Below are positions 46,799-55,252 of a stretch of DNA of 64,000 nucleotides, in pieces. Numbering within the stretch: the stretch's first letter is position 1; the number at the start of each line of letters is the position of its first letter. The translations under genes and the position numbers were made by a program. Below the pieces are notes generated by a model. It had not been told where the DNA came from. It made no database searches and worked only from the letters and a program-made list of their open reading frames with translations. This DNA is from Pimelobacter simplex. Lineage in GTDB: Bacteria; Actinomycetota; Actinomycetes; Propionibacteriales; Nocardioidaceae. The DNA lies in the NCBI GenBank assembly GCA_016803235.1, contig JADCLI010000001.1, forward strand, positions 186,001 through 250,000, read 5' to 3'.

Positions 46799-47278
46799 TC
46801 AGGGCAGCAGCACGGGAACGGCGGTGCTCGCGGAGAACCCGAGACGCTGCCACAGCGCGGTCGGCACGAGGGCGAGCCCGTCGGGATCGAGCACCGCCGC
46901 CCTCCCCCGCGCCGCGATCCGCTTCACGCACTCCGTGAGGAGGTAGCGCGCGATGTTGCGCTCGTGCTTCATGGGCCGCACGAACAGGCGGCCGATCACC
47001 AACAGGTCCGCGGGATCCGTCCCCGCGTCCGCCGCCACCTCGGGCACCCACGGCGCTGCGGGGTCGGCGGAGCAGACCTGCACGTGACCGACGACGTTGC
47101 GCGTCGGCGCGACGCTCACCGGCGCCTGGTCGAACACCCAGGTCACGTCGGCGGCTCCGTCGGCCTCCGTCAGCCAGGACAGCGGAGACCGTCCGGCCAG
47201 CACGTCTGCCGCGCCGTCGACCTCGAGCAGTGCGGCCGCGAGTCGGTCGAGGTCTGGGTCCATGCGATCGCGGATCAT
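46799..47278 (-). CDS. GNAT-family N-acetyltransferase
   Basis: A 159-residue acetyltransferase. The acetyl-CoA loop region appears as [34 protein letters not shown] in parts, with conserved [10 protein letters not shown] at the end; the classical Q/R-x2-G-x-G/A loop is degenerate (MKHERNIA). The ATG at 47278 has TAGGGT in the correct leaderless position, eight bases upstream, and an ACGAC-N4-GTCGT palindrome overlaps it. The acceptor is unknown. It lies divergently from an ECF sigma factor. Confidence 0.77.
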   Translation of the reverse strand: MIRDRMDPDLDRLAAALLEVDGAADVLAGRSPLSWLTEADGAADVTWVFDQAPVSVAPTRNVVGHVQVCSADPAAPWVPEVAADAGTDPADLLVIGRLFVRPMKHERNIARYLLTECVKRIAARGRAAVLDPDGLALVPTALWQRLGFSASTAVPVLLP

Positions 47279-47283
47279 CGTGG

Positions 47284-47297
47284 ACGACCCTAGTCGT
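47284..47297. promoter_or_regulatory. palindrome overlapping the GNAT promoter
   Basis: ACGAC (47284-47288), CCTA, GTCGT (47293-47297), a perfect 5-4-5 repeat. Reading minus, its centre contributes to TAGGGT, the -10 of the GNAT gene. It is also about 33 bp before the sigma-factor start. Confidence 0.4.
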
Positions 47298-47329
47298 AAC
47301 ACCCGCGGCCGGCCGGACACTACAAGGAC

Positions 47330-47884
47330 ATGAGCACTCCCGAGGACGCCCACGAAGCAGCGTTCAGCGAGGCGTGGCGCCGTGACGGCCCCCGCGTCGC
47401 GGCCTACGTGCGCCGCCACGTCACGTCCGACGACGTCCAGGACGTCGTCGCCGAGACGTTCCTGCAGGCGTGGCGCCGCTGGGACGACGTCCCGGACCCG
47501 CCGATCGGCTGGCTGATCGCGACCGCACGCAAGGTCGTCGGCAACAGCCGGCGCTCGACCCGCCGCCACACCGCCCTCCGCGACCGGCTCGGCCTGCTCG
47601 AGCAGGCGGCCCGCCCCGAGGCCGATGCCGGCATGCTCGCGACCGACCGGATGGCGGCGCTGCAGGCACTGGCCGCCCTTCCCGACCACCACCGCGAGGC
47701 CCTGCTCCTGGTCGCCTGGGACGGCCTCTCCCCCGATGCCGCCGCGGACGTCCTCGGCGTGCGCCCGGGCACCTTCCGGGTCCGCGCCCATCGCGCCCGC
47801 GCGGCCCTCGCGGACCTCGAGCCACCGGCGGACCTGCGCGCCGCCCCCGCCAGCCGACCCCTCACCGAAGGTGGACTGCGATGA
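47330..47884 (+). CDS. ECF-type RNA polymerase sigma factor
   Basis: A 184-residue sigma factor. Region 2 is DDVQDVVAETFLQAWRRWDDVPDPPIGWLIATARKVVGN in parts. Region 4 is ALPDHHREALLLVAWDGLSPDAAADVLGVRPGTFRVRAHRARAAL in parts. Such factors direct polymerase to stress or envelope genes when an anti-sigma releases them. The following gene overlaps its stop (ATGA) and is the probable anti-sigma or membrane partner. AAGGA lies just before the ATG. No matching target promoter can be assigned. Confidence 0.9.
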   Translation: MSTPEDAHEAAFSEAWRRDGPRVAAYVRRHVTSDDVQDVVAETFLQAWRRWDDVPDPPIGWLIATARKVVGNSRRSTRRHTALRDRLGLLEQAARPEADAGMLATDRMAALQALAALPDHHREALLLVAWDGLSPDAAADVLGVRPGTFRVRAHRARAALADLEPPADLRAAPASRPLTEGGLR

Positions 47885-48639
47885 CCACGGACTCCCTCAC
47901 CACCCGCATCACGGCGCTCTCGCCCACTCCTCCGACGCTCGACCCGGACTGGTCCGAGGCGACCCTGGCCGGGATCCTCGCCGACGACCGCGCCGCCGCC
48001 CGGACCGCGGCGGTACGACGCCGCCGGGCCCGCCGTCGTACCGCGATCGGCCTCGGCCTGGCGCTCTCGGCCGTCGGCACCACGACCGCGGTGGCCCTCG
48101 ACGGACCGATCGAGGTGGTGTCCGGCGCGATCATGGACTTCGCCCGCCAGCCCAACACCACCGGCAACGGGCTCGGCGAGCTGCACGAGCCCGAGCTCGT
48201 CGCCCAGTTCGACACCGACCACGGCGTCTTCGCGTTCTGGGTGGCGACCTCCTCGAGCGGCAAGGTCTGCTACGCGATGAGCGACGGGGTCTGGGACGGT
48301 ACCGGCACGCCGACGAAGCAGGAGCTGGAGTACGGCTGCGGAGGTGCGATCTGGGTCAGCGACGACCTGCCGCCCCAGGAGCTGACCGCTCCCGAGCAGC
48401 TCGGCGGCTACTTCACCGACAGCGAGCCGCTCGTCTACGGCATCTCCCCGTGGCCCGCGGCCACCCAGGTGCGCGTCCAGGCAGCCGGGGTCGACCGGTT
48501 GCTGGAGGTCCGGGCCGACTCGCACGGCTACGGCGCGGCCCTCCCGGAGGCAGCCGGCGTCCCGCGGGTCACGTTGACCTTCCTCGACGCGCACGGCCGC
48601 GTCCTGGGGACCCAGGTCAAGGTCGCCCCGGTGGGCTAG
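47881..48639 (+). CDS. membrane-anchored partner of the sigma factor (possible anti-sigma)
   Basis: A 252-residue protein: a cytoplasmic N-terminal part of about 50 residues rich in Arg (RRRRARRRTAIG), one membrane helix at about 54-75 (LGLALSAVGTTTAVAL), then an extracytoplasmic domain of about 175 residues with paired cysteines near 130 and 150 (GKVCYAMSD and EYGCGGAIW). The zinc-binding HxxxCxxC of classical zinc anti-sigmas is absent. Position and overlap support an anti-sigma role; its fold does not prove it. Confidence 0.68.
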   Translation: MTTDSLTTRITALSPTPPTLDPDWSEATLAGILADDRAAARTAAVRRRRARRRTAIGLGLALSAVGTTTAVALDGPIEVVSGAIMDFARQPNTTGNGLGELHEPELVAQFDTDHGVFAFWVATSSSGKVCYAMSDGVWDGTGTPTKQELEYGCGGAIWVSDDLPPQELTAPEQLGGYFTDSEPLVYGISPWPAATQVRVQAAGVDRLLEVRADSHGYGAALPEAAGVPRVTLTFLDAHGRVLGTQVKVAPVG

Positions 48640-48645
48640 CGTCCG

Positions 48646-50373
48646 CTACTCGGTGGCGGCCTCCGCGTCGACGATGCCGTGACCGTAGTTGCTGTTGTAG
48701 GCGGGCGTGCCGGTGCAGCTCGCGTTCCAGTCTGCCGGCCGGCCCTCCTGCGTGTAGTCCAGCAGCGCCGGGTCAGGGCACGCCGTCTCGGTCGCCGTGC
48801 CGGTCAGGACCGCGTGGACGGCGTCGGGCGACATGCTGAACCCACCGGCACCGTCGGGCGTCCCGTGGGCGGCGACGATCAGCGCCGCCACTCCCGCGGC
48901 GTGCGGGGAGGCCATCGAGGTGCCCTGCAGGTACTGGTAGTAGGCGCACCCGCTGCGGTCGCACTCGCGCAGGTAGAAGTGCGGGTCGTTGAGCCCACCG
49001 CCGGGGTTGACCGCGCCCTCCTCGGTCGCGACCTTCGCCGGGTACGTCGACAGCACCATGTTCTCCGGCTCGCGGAAGTCGTTGGTCCCGAAGCCGTCGC
49101 GGAACCAGCCACCGGGCGCCGCCACGTCGATCGATCCCAGGCCCCAGGTCGAGTAGTCGGCCTTCACCGTCGACGGGCCGATCGACGACACCTGGATCAC
49201 CCCGGGCGCCTCGGACGGGAGGTCCAGACAGTTGCTGGTGACGGTCCGCGGTGCCGCGACGCCGACGGGGTAGTCGGGGCTGGTGTCGTCGAAGCGGGTC
49301 GGGGCGGCGAGGTCCGTGTGCTGGTTGCCGGCCGCGGCCACGAGGGTCACGCCCTGTGCACGGGCGAAGGCGACGGCGTCGAGCAACCCCTGACGGATCG
49401 CCGCCTGCTGCTCGATCTCGGCTGTCGTCGGTGTGCCGGCGACGTAGTCGGCGGCCGACGCACAGTTGTAGAGCCACGGGTCGGTGTAGAAGCTCATGTT
49501 CACCACGTCGAGCCCGGCGTTGCCCGAGTAGACCAACGCGGCGACGGTCTCGAAGAAGAAGAAGTACCCGGAGTCCTGGCCGGCGCGGACGTTGACCAGC
49601 GTGGCGTCCGGGGCGACACCGGCGATGCCGCGGCCGTCGTACGCCGCCGCGATCGTCCCGGCGACGTGGGTGCCGTGCCCGCCGTCGTCGACGTCGGCCG
49701 GGTCCTGGCAGCTGGCGACCTCGCAGGGCCCGTCGATGTCGGGGATGTCGGTGGTGAAGTTTCGGCTCAGGGCGGCGTCGAAGTTGGGCGCCAGGTCGGG
49801 ATGGCTGGCGTCGATGCCGGTGTCCATGACGCCGACCAGGACGCCCTCGCCGGTCGTGCTCCGGTGGGCGCCGTCGGGGGTGGCGCCGATCATCCGCATG
49901 TCCCACTGCAGCCAGGAGAACGTCTCCGGGCCGGACTTCTTGTCCTTCGGCCCGGTCGCCCCGGCCTTCCCGGCCTCGGCCGCGTACGCCGCACGGTCGG
50001 CCAGGGCCCGCTCGTCGGCGAAGCGGTGCTGCATCCCCTGCGTGCCGAGCCCGACGGCGTGGTTGCGCACGACGGCGCGGACCGCGCCGGACCGCAGCAC
50101 AGCGGCGGAGAAGCCGCTGTCGGCGGTCGTCACCTTGGCGATGCCGACCTGTCTGACCTCGTCCTGGACGACGCCGCCCGCGCTCGCGATCGCCTGCCGC
50201 GCCTCGGCCGCGCTCACTCCGTCGGCGTAGAAGACGACGAACTCGCCCGTGCCGCCCGTGGCGGCCGTGGCGCCGGAGACCGCGCGCGGACCGGCCTGCG
50301 CGGTCGTGCCTGGGAACGCGAGGGCCAGTGCCGAGACGAGCACGGCCAGGACTCCGATGTGGTGCCGACGCAT
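48646..50373 (-). CDS. secreted subtilisin-like serine protease (S8)
   Basis: A 575-residue exported protease. Signal peptide MRRHHIGVLAVLVSALALAF, then FPGTTAQA. An inhibitor-type propeptide (about 45-125) is followed by the S8 domain: catalytic D184 (VGVMDTGIDASHPD), H233 (GHGTHVAGT) and S486 (QGTSMASPHAAG). The protein ends soon after the S8 core, with a short tail. A TAGTGT -10 sits at about 50407, with GGAGAAG before the ATG. It probably degrades extracellular protein. Confidence 0.92.
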   Translation of the reverse strand: MRRHHIGVLAVLVSALALAFPGTTAQAGPRAVSGATAATGGTGEFVVFYADGVSAAEARQAIASAGGVVQDEVRQVGIAKVTTADSGFSAAVLRSGAVRAVVRNHAVGLGTQGMQHRFADERALADRAAYAAEAGKAGATGPKDKKSGPETFSWLQWDMRMIGATPDGAHRSTTGEGVLVGVMDTGIDASHPDLAPNFDAALSRNFTTDIPDIDGPCEVASCQDPADVDDGGHGTHVAGTIAAAYDGRGIAGVAPDATLVNVRAGQDSGYFFFFETVAALVYSGNAGLDVVNMSFYTDPWLYNCASAADYVAGTPTTAEIEQQAAIRQGLLDAVAFARAQGVTLVAAAGNQHTDLAAPTRFDDTSPDYPVGVAAPRTVTSNCLDLPSEAPGVIQVSSIGPSTVKADYSTWGLGSIDVAAPGGWFRDGFGTNDFREPENMVLSTYPAKVATEEGAVNPGGGLNDPHFYLRECDRSGCAYYQYLQGTSMASPHAAGVAALIVAAHGTPDGAGGFSMSPDAVHAVLTGTATETACPDPALLDYTQEGRPADWNASCTGTPAYNSNYGHGIVDAEAATE

Positions 50374-50447
50374 GGGCTTCTCCGATCGGTGCTGGATCCT
50401 TCGCACACTACGCCCGCGACCGACGCCGGAGAATCCTCAAAAACCGG

Positions 50448-50909
50448 TCAATCGAGGCAGAACTCGTTGCCCTCCGGATCGGCCATCACGATGTGGCCGG
50501 CGGACATCGGCGGCACCGGCTCGTGCCGCTCGATGCGCCGCGCGCCCAGGCCGACCAGGCGTGAGCACTCCGCCTCCAGAGCGCTCATCCGCTCCTCCCC
50601 CGCGAGCCCCGGCGCCGCGCGCACGTCGAGATGGACCCGGTTCTTGGTCACCTTGTCCTCGGGCACCCGCTGGAAGAACACCCGCGGCCCCGTCCCATCC
50701 GGATCCTCGACCGCCGAGCGGGAGTTGCGCTCCGACTCGGGGACGCCGATCCGCTCGAGGAAGGCGTCCCACGCCGCCAGCGGGTCGTCCCCCTCGGCGA
50801 GCGGCACCCCGGGCGGGCCTGGGATGACGTAGCCCAGCGCCGCGCTCCAGAAGATCGAGAGGGCGCGCGGGTCGTGACAGTCGAACGTGATCTGGAGGTC
50901 TCGGCTCAT
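50448..50909 (-). CDS. VOC-family protein (Glyoxalase_6-like)
   Basis: A 153-residue protein: an N-terminal QITFDCHDPRALSIFWSAALGY module and a C-terminal NRVHLDVRA and HIVMADPEGNEFCLD module. The His (FDCHDP), HLDV and terminal Glu are candidate metal ligands; the last is followed by FCLD, as in the Glyoxalase_6 group. The TAGAAC hexamer lies six bases before the ATG (leaderless). It is divergent from the rifamycin-element promoter of helR, and may be a resistance or detoxification gene, but no substrate can be named. Confidence 0.8.
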   Translation of the reverse strand: MSRDLQITFDCHDPRALSIFWSAALGYVIPGPPGVPLAEGDDPLAAWDAFLERIGVPESERNSRSAVEDPDGTGPRVFFQRVPEDKVTKNRVHLDVRAAPGLAGEERMSALEAECSRLVGLGARRIERHEPVPPMSAGHIVMADPEGNEFCLD

Positions 50910-50959
50910 GCTCCGGTTCTACCGGGCGCCGCCGACACAGCTGCCTACCGTCTTCAACG

Positions 50960-50993
50960 TATAGCGCACAGGGGGTCTTGCCGCAAGGCCCCC
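50960..50993 (+). promoter_or_regulatory. helR promoter with rifamycin-associated element
   Basis: TATAGC (50960-50965) is a -10-like hexamer. Starting six bases later, GGGGG-T-CTTGC (50971-50981), C, GCAAG-G-CCCCC (50983-50993) forms a near-perfect palindrome with one mismatch pair. This matches the published rifamycin-associated element pattern (GGGGCTTGC-nnn-GCAAG-type) found upstream of rifamycin-resistance genes and helR in actinobacteria. It lies about 52 bp before the HelR ATG. Rifamycin-dependent induction is inference from the family. Confidence 0.85.
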
Positions 50994-51045
50994 TGGAGCA
51001 GGCAGAATCCCGGTCTCCCCCGAGCGGAGGAGCCACGAAACCCCC

Positions 51046-53208
51046 ATGGGAGCTGATGATTTGACCCACGCGACGACCCGCGCGTTCGACCTGCACGACC
51101 ACCCCGCGAAGGCCGACCCGGACCTCATCGCGAGCGACGAGGAGCACTTCGCAGCGATCGAGGCCAGCCTCGAGCACACCGTCGCCGAACTGGAGGACCG
51201 CCTGGCCGACGTACGACGACAGCCCGGCGGCAGCGGCCAGGAGGCGATGGAGCGTGACCTCGAGGTGCACCGCCTCAGCACCCGGCTCAAGGCGCTGCGC
51301 CGCTACCGGCTCGACCTGTGTCTGGGCCGGATGGTCACGACGGACGGCGAGACCGTGCACGTCGGCCGGTTCGGCCTCACCGCCCCCGGCGGCCGGCGGC
51401 TGCTCGTCGACTGGCGCTCCCCCGCGGCCGAGCCGTTCTTCGGCGCCACCCACGCCGATCCGATGGGACTGGCCAGCCGGCGCCGGTACCGCTGGACGAA
51501 CGGCCGCGTGACGGACTACTGGGACGAGGTGTTCACCGCCGACGCGCTCGCGGCAGCGGGTGCGGCCCTGGACGACCAGTCGGCCTTCGTCGCCAGCCTC
51601 GGCAGCAGCCGCTCGACGCGGATGCGCGACGTGCTGGCCACCATCCAGGCCGACCAGGACGCGATCATCCGAGCCGGCTCGCGCGGCACCCTGGTCGTCG
51701 ACGGTGGCCCGGGGACCGGCAAGACGGTCGTGGCCCTGCACCGCGCGGCGTACCTGCTGTACGCCGACCCGAGGCTCGGCGACGGGCGCGGCGGCGTGCT
51801 CTTCGTCGGCCCGCACGAGCCCTACCTGTCCTACGTCGCCGACGTGCTGCCCAGCCTCGGCGAGGAGGGGGTCCGCACCTGCACCGTGCGCGACCTCGTC
51901 GGGGAGGGCGCGACGGCACACCAGGAGACCGACCCCGAGGTCGCGAGGCTGAAGGCGGACCACCGCATGGTCGGTGCCGTCGAGCCGGCCGTCCGGCTCT
52001 ACGAGGAGCCGCCCGCCGAGGGCATGGTGGTCGAGACCGACTGGTCCGAGGTGTGGCTGAGCCCCGGCGACTGGGCCGAGGCGTTCGGGGCGCCGGACCC
52101 GGGCACGCCCCACAACGAGGCACGCGACCAGGTCTGGGGCGCGCTGCTCGACATCCTCGTCGACAAGCACGACGACACCGACGCGACCGAGGCTCAGCTG
52201 CGCCGATCGTTGCGCCGCAACGCCGAGCTGGTCGAGGCGGTCACCCGGGCCTGGCCGATGATCGAGGCGACCGACCTCGTCGGCGACCTGTGGGAGGTCC
52301 CGGCGTACCTGCGTCACTGCGCGCCGTGGCTCTCCCCCGACGAGGTGCGCGCCCTCCGCAGGAACGGGCCGCAGGCATGGACCACCGCCGACCTGCCCCT
52401 CCTCGACGCCGCCCGGGCCCGGCTCGGCGACGCCGACGCCGCGCGCGCTCGACGCCGGCAGGAGGCCACCGCCGCCCGCGAGAAGGAGGAGATGGACCGC
52501 GTCGTCGACCACCTGATCAGCACCGACGACTCCGACCTGATGATCATGTCGATGCTGCGGGGTGCGGACCTGCGCGGTGCCCTCGCCACCGACCAGCAGC
52601 CGGCCACAGACCCCGACCGGTACGCCGGTCCGTTCGCCCACGTCGTCGTCGACGAGGCCCAGGAGCTCACCGACGCCGAGTGGCAGATGCTGCTCCGCCG
52701 CTGCCCGTCGCGCTCCTTCACCGTCGTCGGCGACCGCGCCCAGGCCCGGCACGGGTTCACCGAGACCTGGACCGAGCGCCTCGAGCGGATCGGCCTCCAC
52801 GACATCGACCTCGCCTCGCTCACCGTCAGCTACCGCACGCCGGCCGAGGTCATGGCGGCCGCGGCGCCCGTCATCCGGTCCGTCCTGCCCGACGCCAACG
52901 TGCCGACCTCGGTGCGCAGCAGCGGGCTCCCCGTCGAGCACGCCGATCGCGCGGACCTCGGCATGATCCTCGCTGAATGGGAGGCGAGCCACCCCGAGGG
53001 CATCGCCTGCGTCATCGGCGATCCCGCCTTCCGACCGACCGGGCGCGTCCGCTCGCTGAGTCCCGAGCACGCCAAGGGACTCGAGTTCGACCTCGTCGTC
53101 CTCGTCGAGCCGGAAGGGTTCGGGACGGGTGTCGAGGGCGCGGTCGACAAGTACGTCGCGATGACCCGCGCGACCCAGCGGCTCGTGGTGCTCGAAGGGT
53201 CCCGATGA
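51046..53208 (+). CDS. helR: RNA polymerase recycling motor HelR (HelD-like)
   Basis: A 720-residue SF1-type ATPase. An N-terminal coiled-coil arm (about 20-90) enters the polymerase secondary channel. The Walker A motif GGPGTGKT ends at K226 and T227, Walker B is VVVDEAQELTD, and the C-terminal helicase half has YRTPAEVM, HAKGLEFDLVVLVEP and YVAMTRATQRLVVL. HelR removes stalled or rifamycin-bound polymerase from DNA and gives rifamycin tolerance in Streptomyces and Mycobacteroides. The rifamycin-associated element directly upstream supports this member being HelR rather than another HelD. GGAGGAG precedes the ATG. Confidence 0.92.
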   Translation: MGADDLTHATTRAFDLHDHPAKADPDLIASDEEHFAAIEASLEHTVAELEDRLADVRRQPGGSGQEAMERDLEVHRLSTRLKALRRYRLDLCLGRMVTTDGETVHVGRFGLTAPGGRRLLVDWRSPAAEPFFGATHADPMGLASRRRYRWTNGRVTDYWDEVFTADALAAAGAALDDQSAFVASLGSSRSTRMRDVLATIQADQDAIIRAGSRGTLVVDGGPGTGKTVVALHRAAYLLYADPRLGDGRGGVLFVGPHEPYLSYVADVLPSLGEEGVRTCTVRDLVGEGATAHQETDPEVARLKADHRMVGAVEPAVRLYEEPPAEGMVVETDWSEVWLSPGDWAEAFGAPDPGTPHNEARDQVWGALLDILVDKHDDTDATEAQLRRSLRRNAELVEAVTRAWPMIEATDLVGDLWEVPAYLRHCAPWLSPDEVRALRRNGPQAWTTADLPLLDAARARLGDADAARARRRQEATAAREKEEMDRVVDHLISTDDSDLMIMSMLRGADLRGALATDQQPATDPDRYAGPFAHVVVDEAQELTDAEWQMLLRRCPSRSFTVVGDRAQARHGFTETWTERLERIGLHDIDLASLTVSYRTPAEVMAAAAPVIRSVLPDANVPTSVRSSGLPVEHADRADLGMILAEWEASHPEGIACVIGDPAFRPTGRVRSLSPEHAKGLEFDLVVLVEPEGFGTGVEGAVDKYVAMTRATQRLVVLEGSR

Positions 53209-53256
53209 GCGAGACCACACCTCGGACGGCACCACCCGCTGCCTAGTTTCCGCCGG

Positions 53257-54453
53257 GTGACGCAAGAGATCGGGATCACGACCAGCGCCGGCGCGACCCT
53301 GCTCGCCGAGGCCATCCAGGAGGCCGAGCGCGTCCTGCTCGGGGCGCCGCACGTGCGCACCGAGCGGGACGTCGCGGAGGGCCTCGACTATCTCGCCGGG
53401 CTGGTCCGGGTGGGCCTGGCGAGCGCCTGGGCCGGCGACCCGGCCGACCCGCACTTCGCGCGGCCGTCGACGCAGTGGACCAAGATGGGGCTCGACAACC
53501 CCGACACGCTCTACTTCGCGGCGCAGATCTGCGGTGACGCCGAGTACGTCGTCACCGGCACCCGCGGCACCAGCGCCGACCTCGTCTTCCAGGTGCTCGC
53601 CGGATCCCACGCCGGCAACACCGCGCCGGCCAGCCACCTGGCCTTCGACGACCGCGACTTCCCGGTCGCCGAGGACGGCAGCTTCGAGATCCGGTTCGGG
53701 CCGCGGAAGGACGGCGGGCCCGGCTACTTCACCCTCGCCCCCGACGCCCAGCGGCTGCTGGTCCGACAGACCTTCAGCGACTGGACCACCGAGCGCGCCG
53801 GCACCCTGCGGGTGCAGCGGGCCGAGCGGATCGGCGTGCCGGGCGAGCCGGTCACCCTCGCGACGATCGAGGGCCGCTACGCCCGTGCCGCACGCACCCT
53901 CCTCGGCTACGCCCGGACCTTCCTGGAGTTCGTCGAGCGGTTCTACCTCGACCAGCCGGTGAACACCATGTACGCCCCCAAGATCACCCCCGGCGGACTC
54001 GCCAGCCAGTACAGCTCGGCCGGTCACTTCGACCTCGCCGACGACCAGGCACTGGTCATCACCGTGCCGGCCTCCGGCATGCCCTACCAGGGGATGCAGC
54101 TCGGCACGAAGTGGTACGTCTCGCTCGACTACGTCAACCACCAGACCAGCCTCACCGCCGACCAGGCGCAGGTGGACCCCGACGGTCGGATCCGGTTCGT
54201 GGTCAGCCGGCAGGACCCCGGGCTGGCCAACTGGCTGGAGACCACCGGCCTCACCGAGGGCTACCTGCAGATCCGCTGGCAGCGCGTCGACCGGCCGCTC
54301 ACCGCCGAGGACGGTCCGACCACCGAGGTGGTGCCGTACGCCGAGCTCGCGCAGCGGCTGCCCTTCCACGACCGGCAGCGGGTCACCGCGGCCCAGTGGG
54401 GGCATCGGATCGCGGCCCGCCAGGCCGCGATCGGCGACCGGATGATGTCGTGA
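53257..54453 (+). CDS. DUF1214-domain protein
   Basis: A 398-residue protein with the DUF1214 beta-sandwich: DNPDTLYFAAQICGDAEYVVTGTRG in parts, GHFDLADDQALVITVPASG, and YVSLDYVNHQTSL. No catalytic motif is known for the family, which is found near lipid or steroid genes in mycobacteria. The GTG at 53257 lies seven bases after TAGTTT (53244-53249), indicating a leaderless start. It is the first gene of a three-gene unit with an SDR and a sulfotransferase-family protein. Confidence 0.78.
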   Translation: MTQEIGITTSAGATLLAEAIQEAERVLLGAPHVRTERDVAEGLDYLAGLVRVGLASAWAGDPADPHFARPSTQWTKMGLDNPDTLYFAAQICGDAEYVVTGTRGTSADLVFQVLAGSHAGNTAPASHLAFDDRDFPVAEDGSFEIRFGPRKDGGPGYFTLAPDAQRLLVRQTFSDWTTERAGTLRVQRAERIGVPGEPVTLATIEGRYARAARTLLGYARTFLEFVERFYLDQPVNTMYAPKITPGGLASQYSSAGHFDLADDQALVITVPASGMPYQGMQLGTKWYVSLDYVNHQTSLTADQAQVDPDGRIRFVVSRQDPGLANWLETTGLTEGYLQIRWQRVDRPLTAEDGPTTEVVPYAELAQRLPFHDRQRVTAAQWGHRIAARQAAIGDRMMS

Positions 54454-55241
54454 GCGATCCGGTCACCGGTGTGCTCACCGGCAAGGCCGTCCTCGTCGCG
54501 GGCGTCGGTCCCGGCCTGGGCCACGCCCTCGCCGTCCGCAGCTCGGTCGCGGGCGCGGACGTGGTCCTCGCCTCCCGCAACGCAGACCGGCTCGAGACCG
54601 TCGCCGAGGAGGTCCGGGCGACCGGGCGCCGGGCCGTCGTCGTACCGACCGACCTCACCGACCCGTCGGCGGTGCGTCGCCTCGTCGACACCACCGTCGA
54701 CGCGTTCGGCCGGCTCGACGCCGTCCTGCACAACGCCTACCTCCCGCCCAGTCGCGAGACCCTGCTCGACTCCGGGCTCGACCGGGTCCGTGAGGAGCTC
54801 GCCTCGCCGCTGATGGCGCTGGAGATGGTCCGCCGGGCGGCGCCCGCGCTGGTCGCGAGCCAGGGCTCGGTCGTCGTGGTCAACTCGATGATCCTGCGCA
54901 ACCGGCTCCCGCTGTTCGGCGCCTACCGGATGACCAAGGCCAGCCTGCTGGCCCTCGCCCGCGGGCTCTCGATCGAGCTCGGGCCCCAGGGGGTCCGGGT
55001 CAACTCGATCGCGCCCGGCTACATCATGGGCGACGCCGTCGAGGCCAGCTTCGCGAAGGCGGCGCGTGCCCGCGGCGTCACGCCCGAGGTGATCCACGAC
55101 GAGATCGCCGCCGAGACCGACCTGCGGCGCCTGCCCCGTCCCGAGGAGATCGCCGACGCCGCGGTCTTCCTCGCCTCCGACCTCGCCCGGGCGATCACCG
55201 GGCAGTGCCTCGACGTCACGTCCGGCGCCACCCACCACTGA
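54450..55241 (+). CDS. SDR-family oxidoreductase
   Basis: A 263-residue SDR. The cofactor loop is GVGPGLGHAL. The usual NNAG is changed to HNAYLPP. The catalytic region has VVVNSMILRN (Ser) and YRMTKASLL (Tyr-x3-Lys). The C-terminal AITGQCLDVTSGATHH is typical. It is coupled to the DUF1214 gene through a GTGA overlap. Substrate unknown; the neighbourhood suggests a hydrophobic alcohol. Confidence 0.85.
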   Translation: MSDPVTGVLTGKAVLVAGVGPGLGHALAVRSSVAGADVVLASRNADRLETVAEEVRATGRRAVVVPTDLTDPSAVRRLVDTTVDAFGRLDAVLHNAYLPPSRETLLDSGLDRVREELASPLMALEMVRRAAPALVASQGSVVVVNSMILRNRLPLFGAYRMTKASLLALARGLSIELGPQGVRVNSIAPGYIMGDAVEASFAKAARARGVTPEVIHDEIAAETDLRRLPRPEEIADAAVFLASDLARAITGQCLDVTSGATHH

Positions 55242-55252
55242 GAGAGCACACG

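Noticed and set aside
50437..54405. A 1322-codon minus-strand frame opposite helR and the DUF1214 gene
   Set aside because: It is the antisense of two well-supported genes and has no domain signal.
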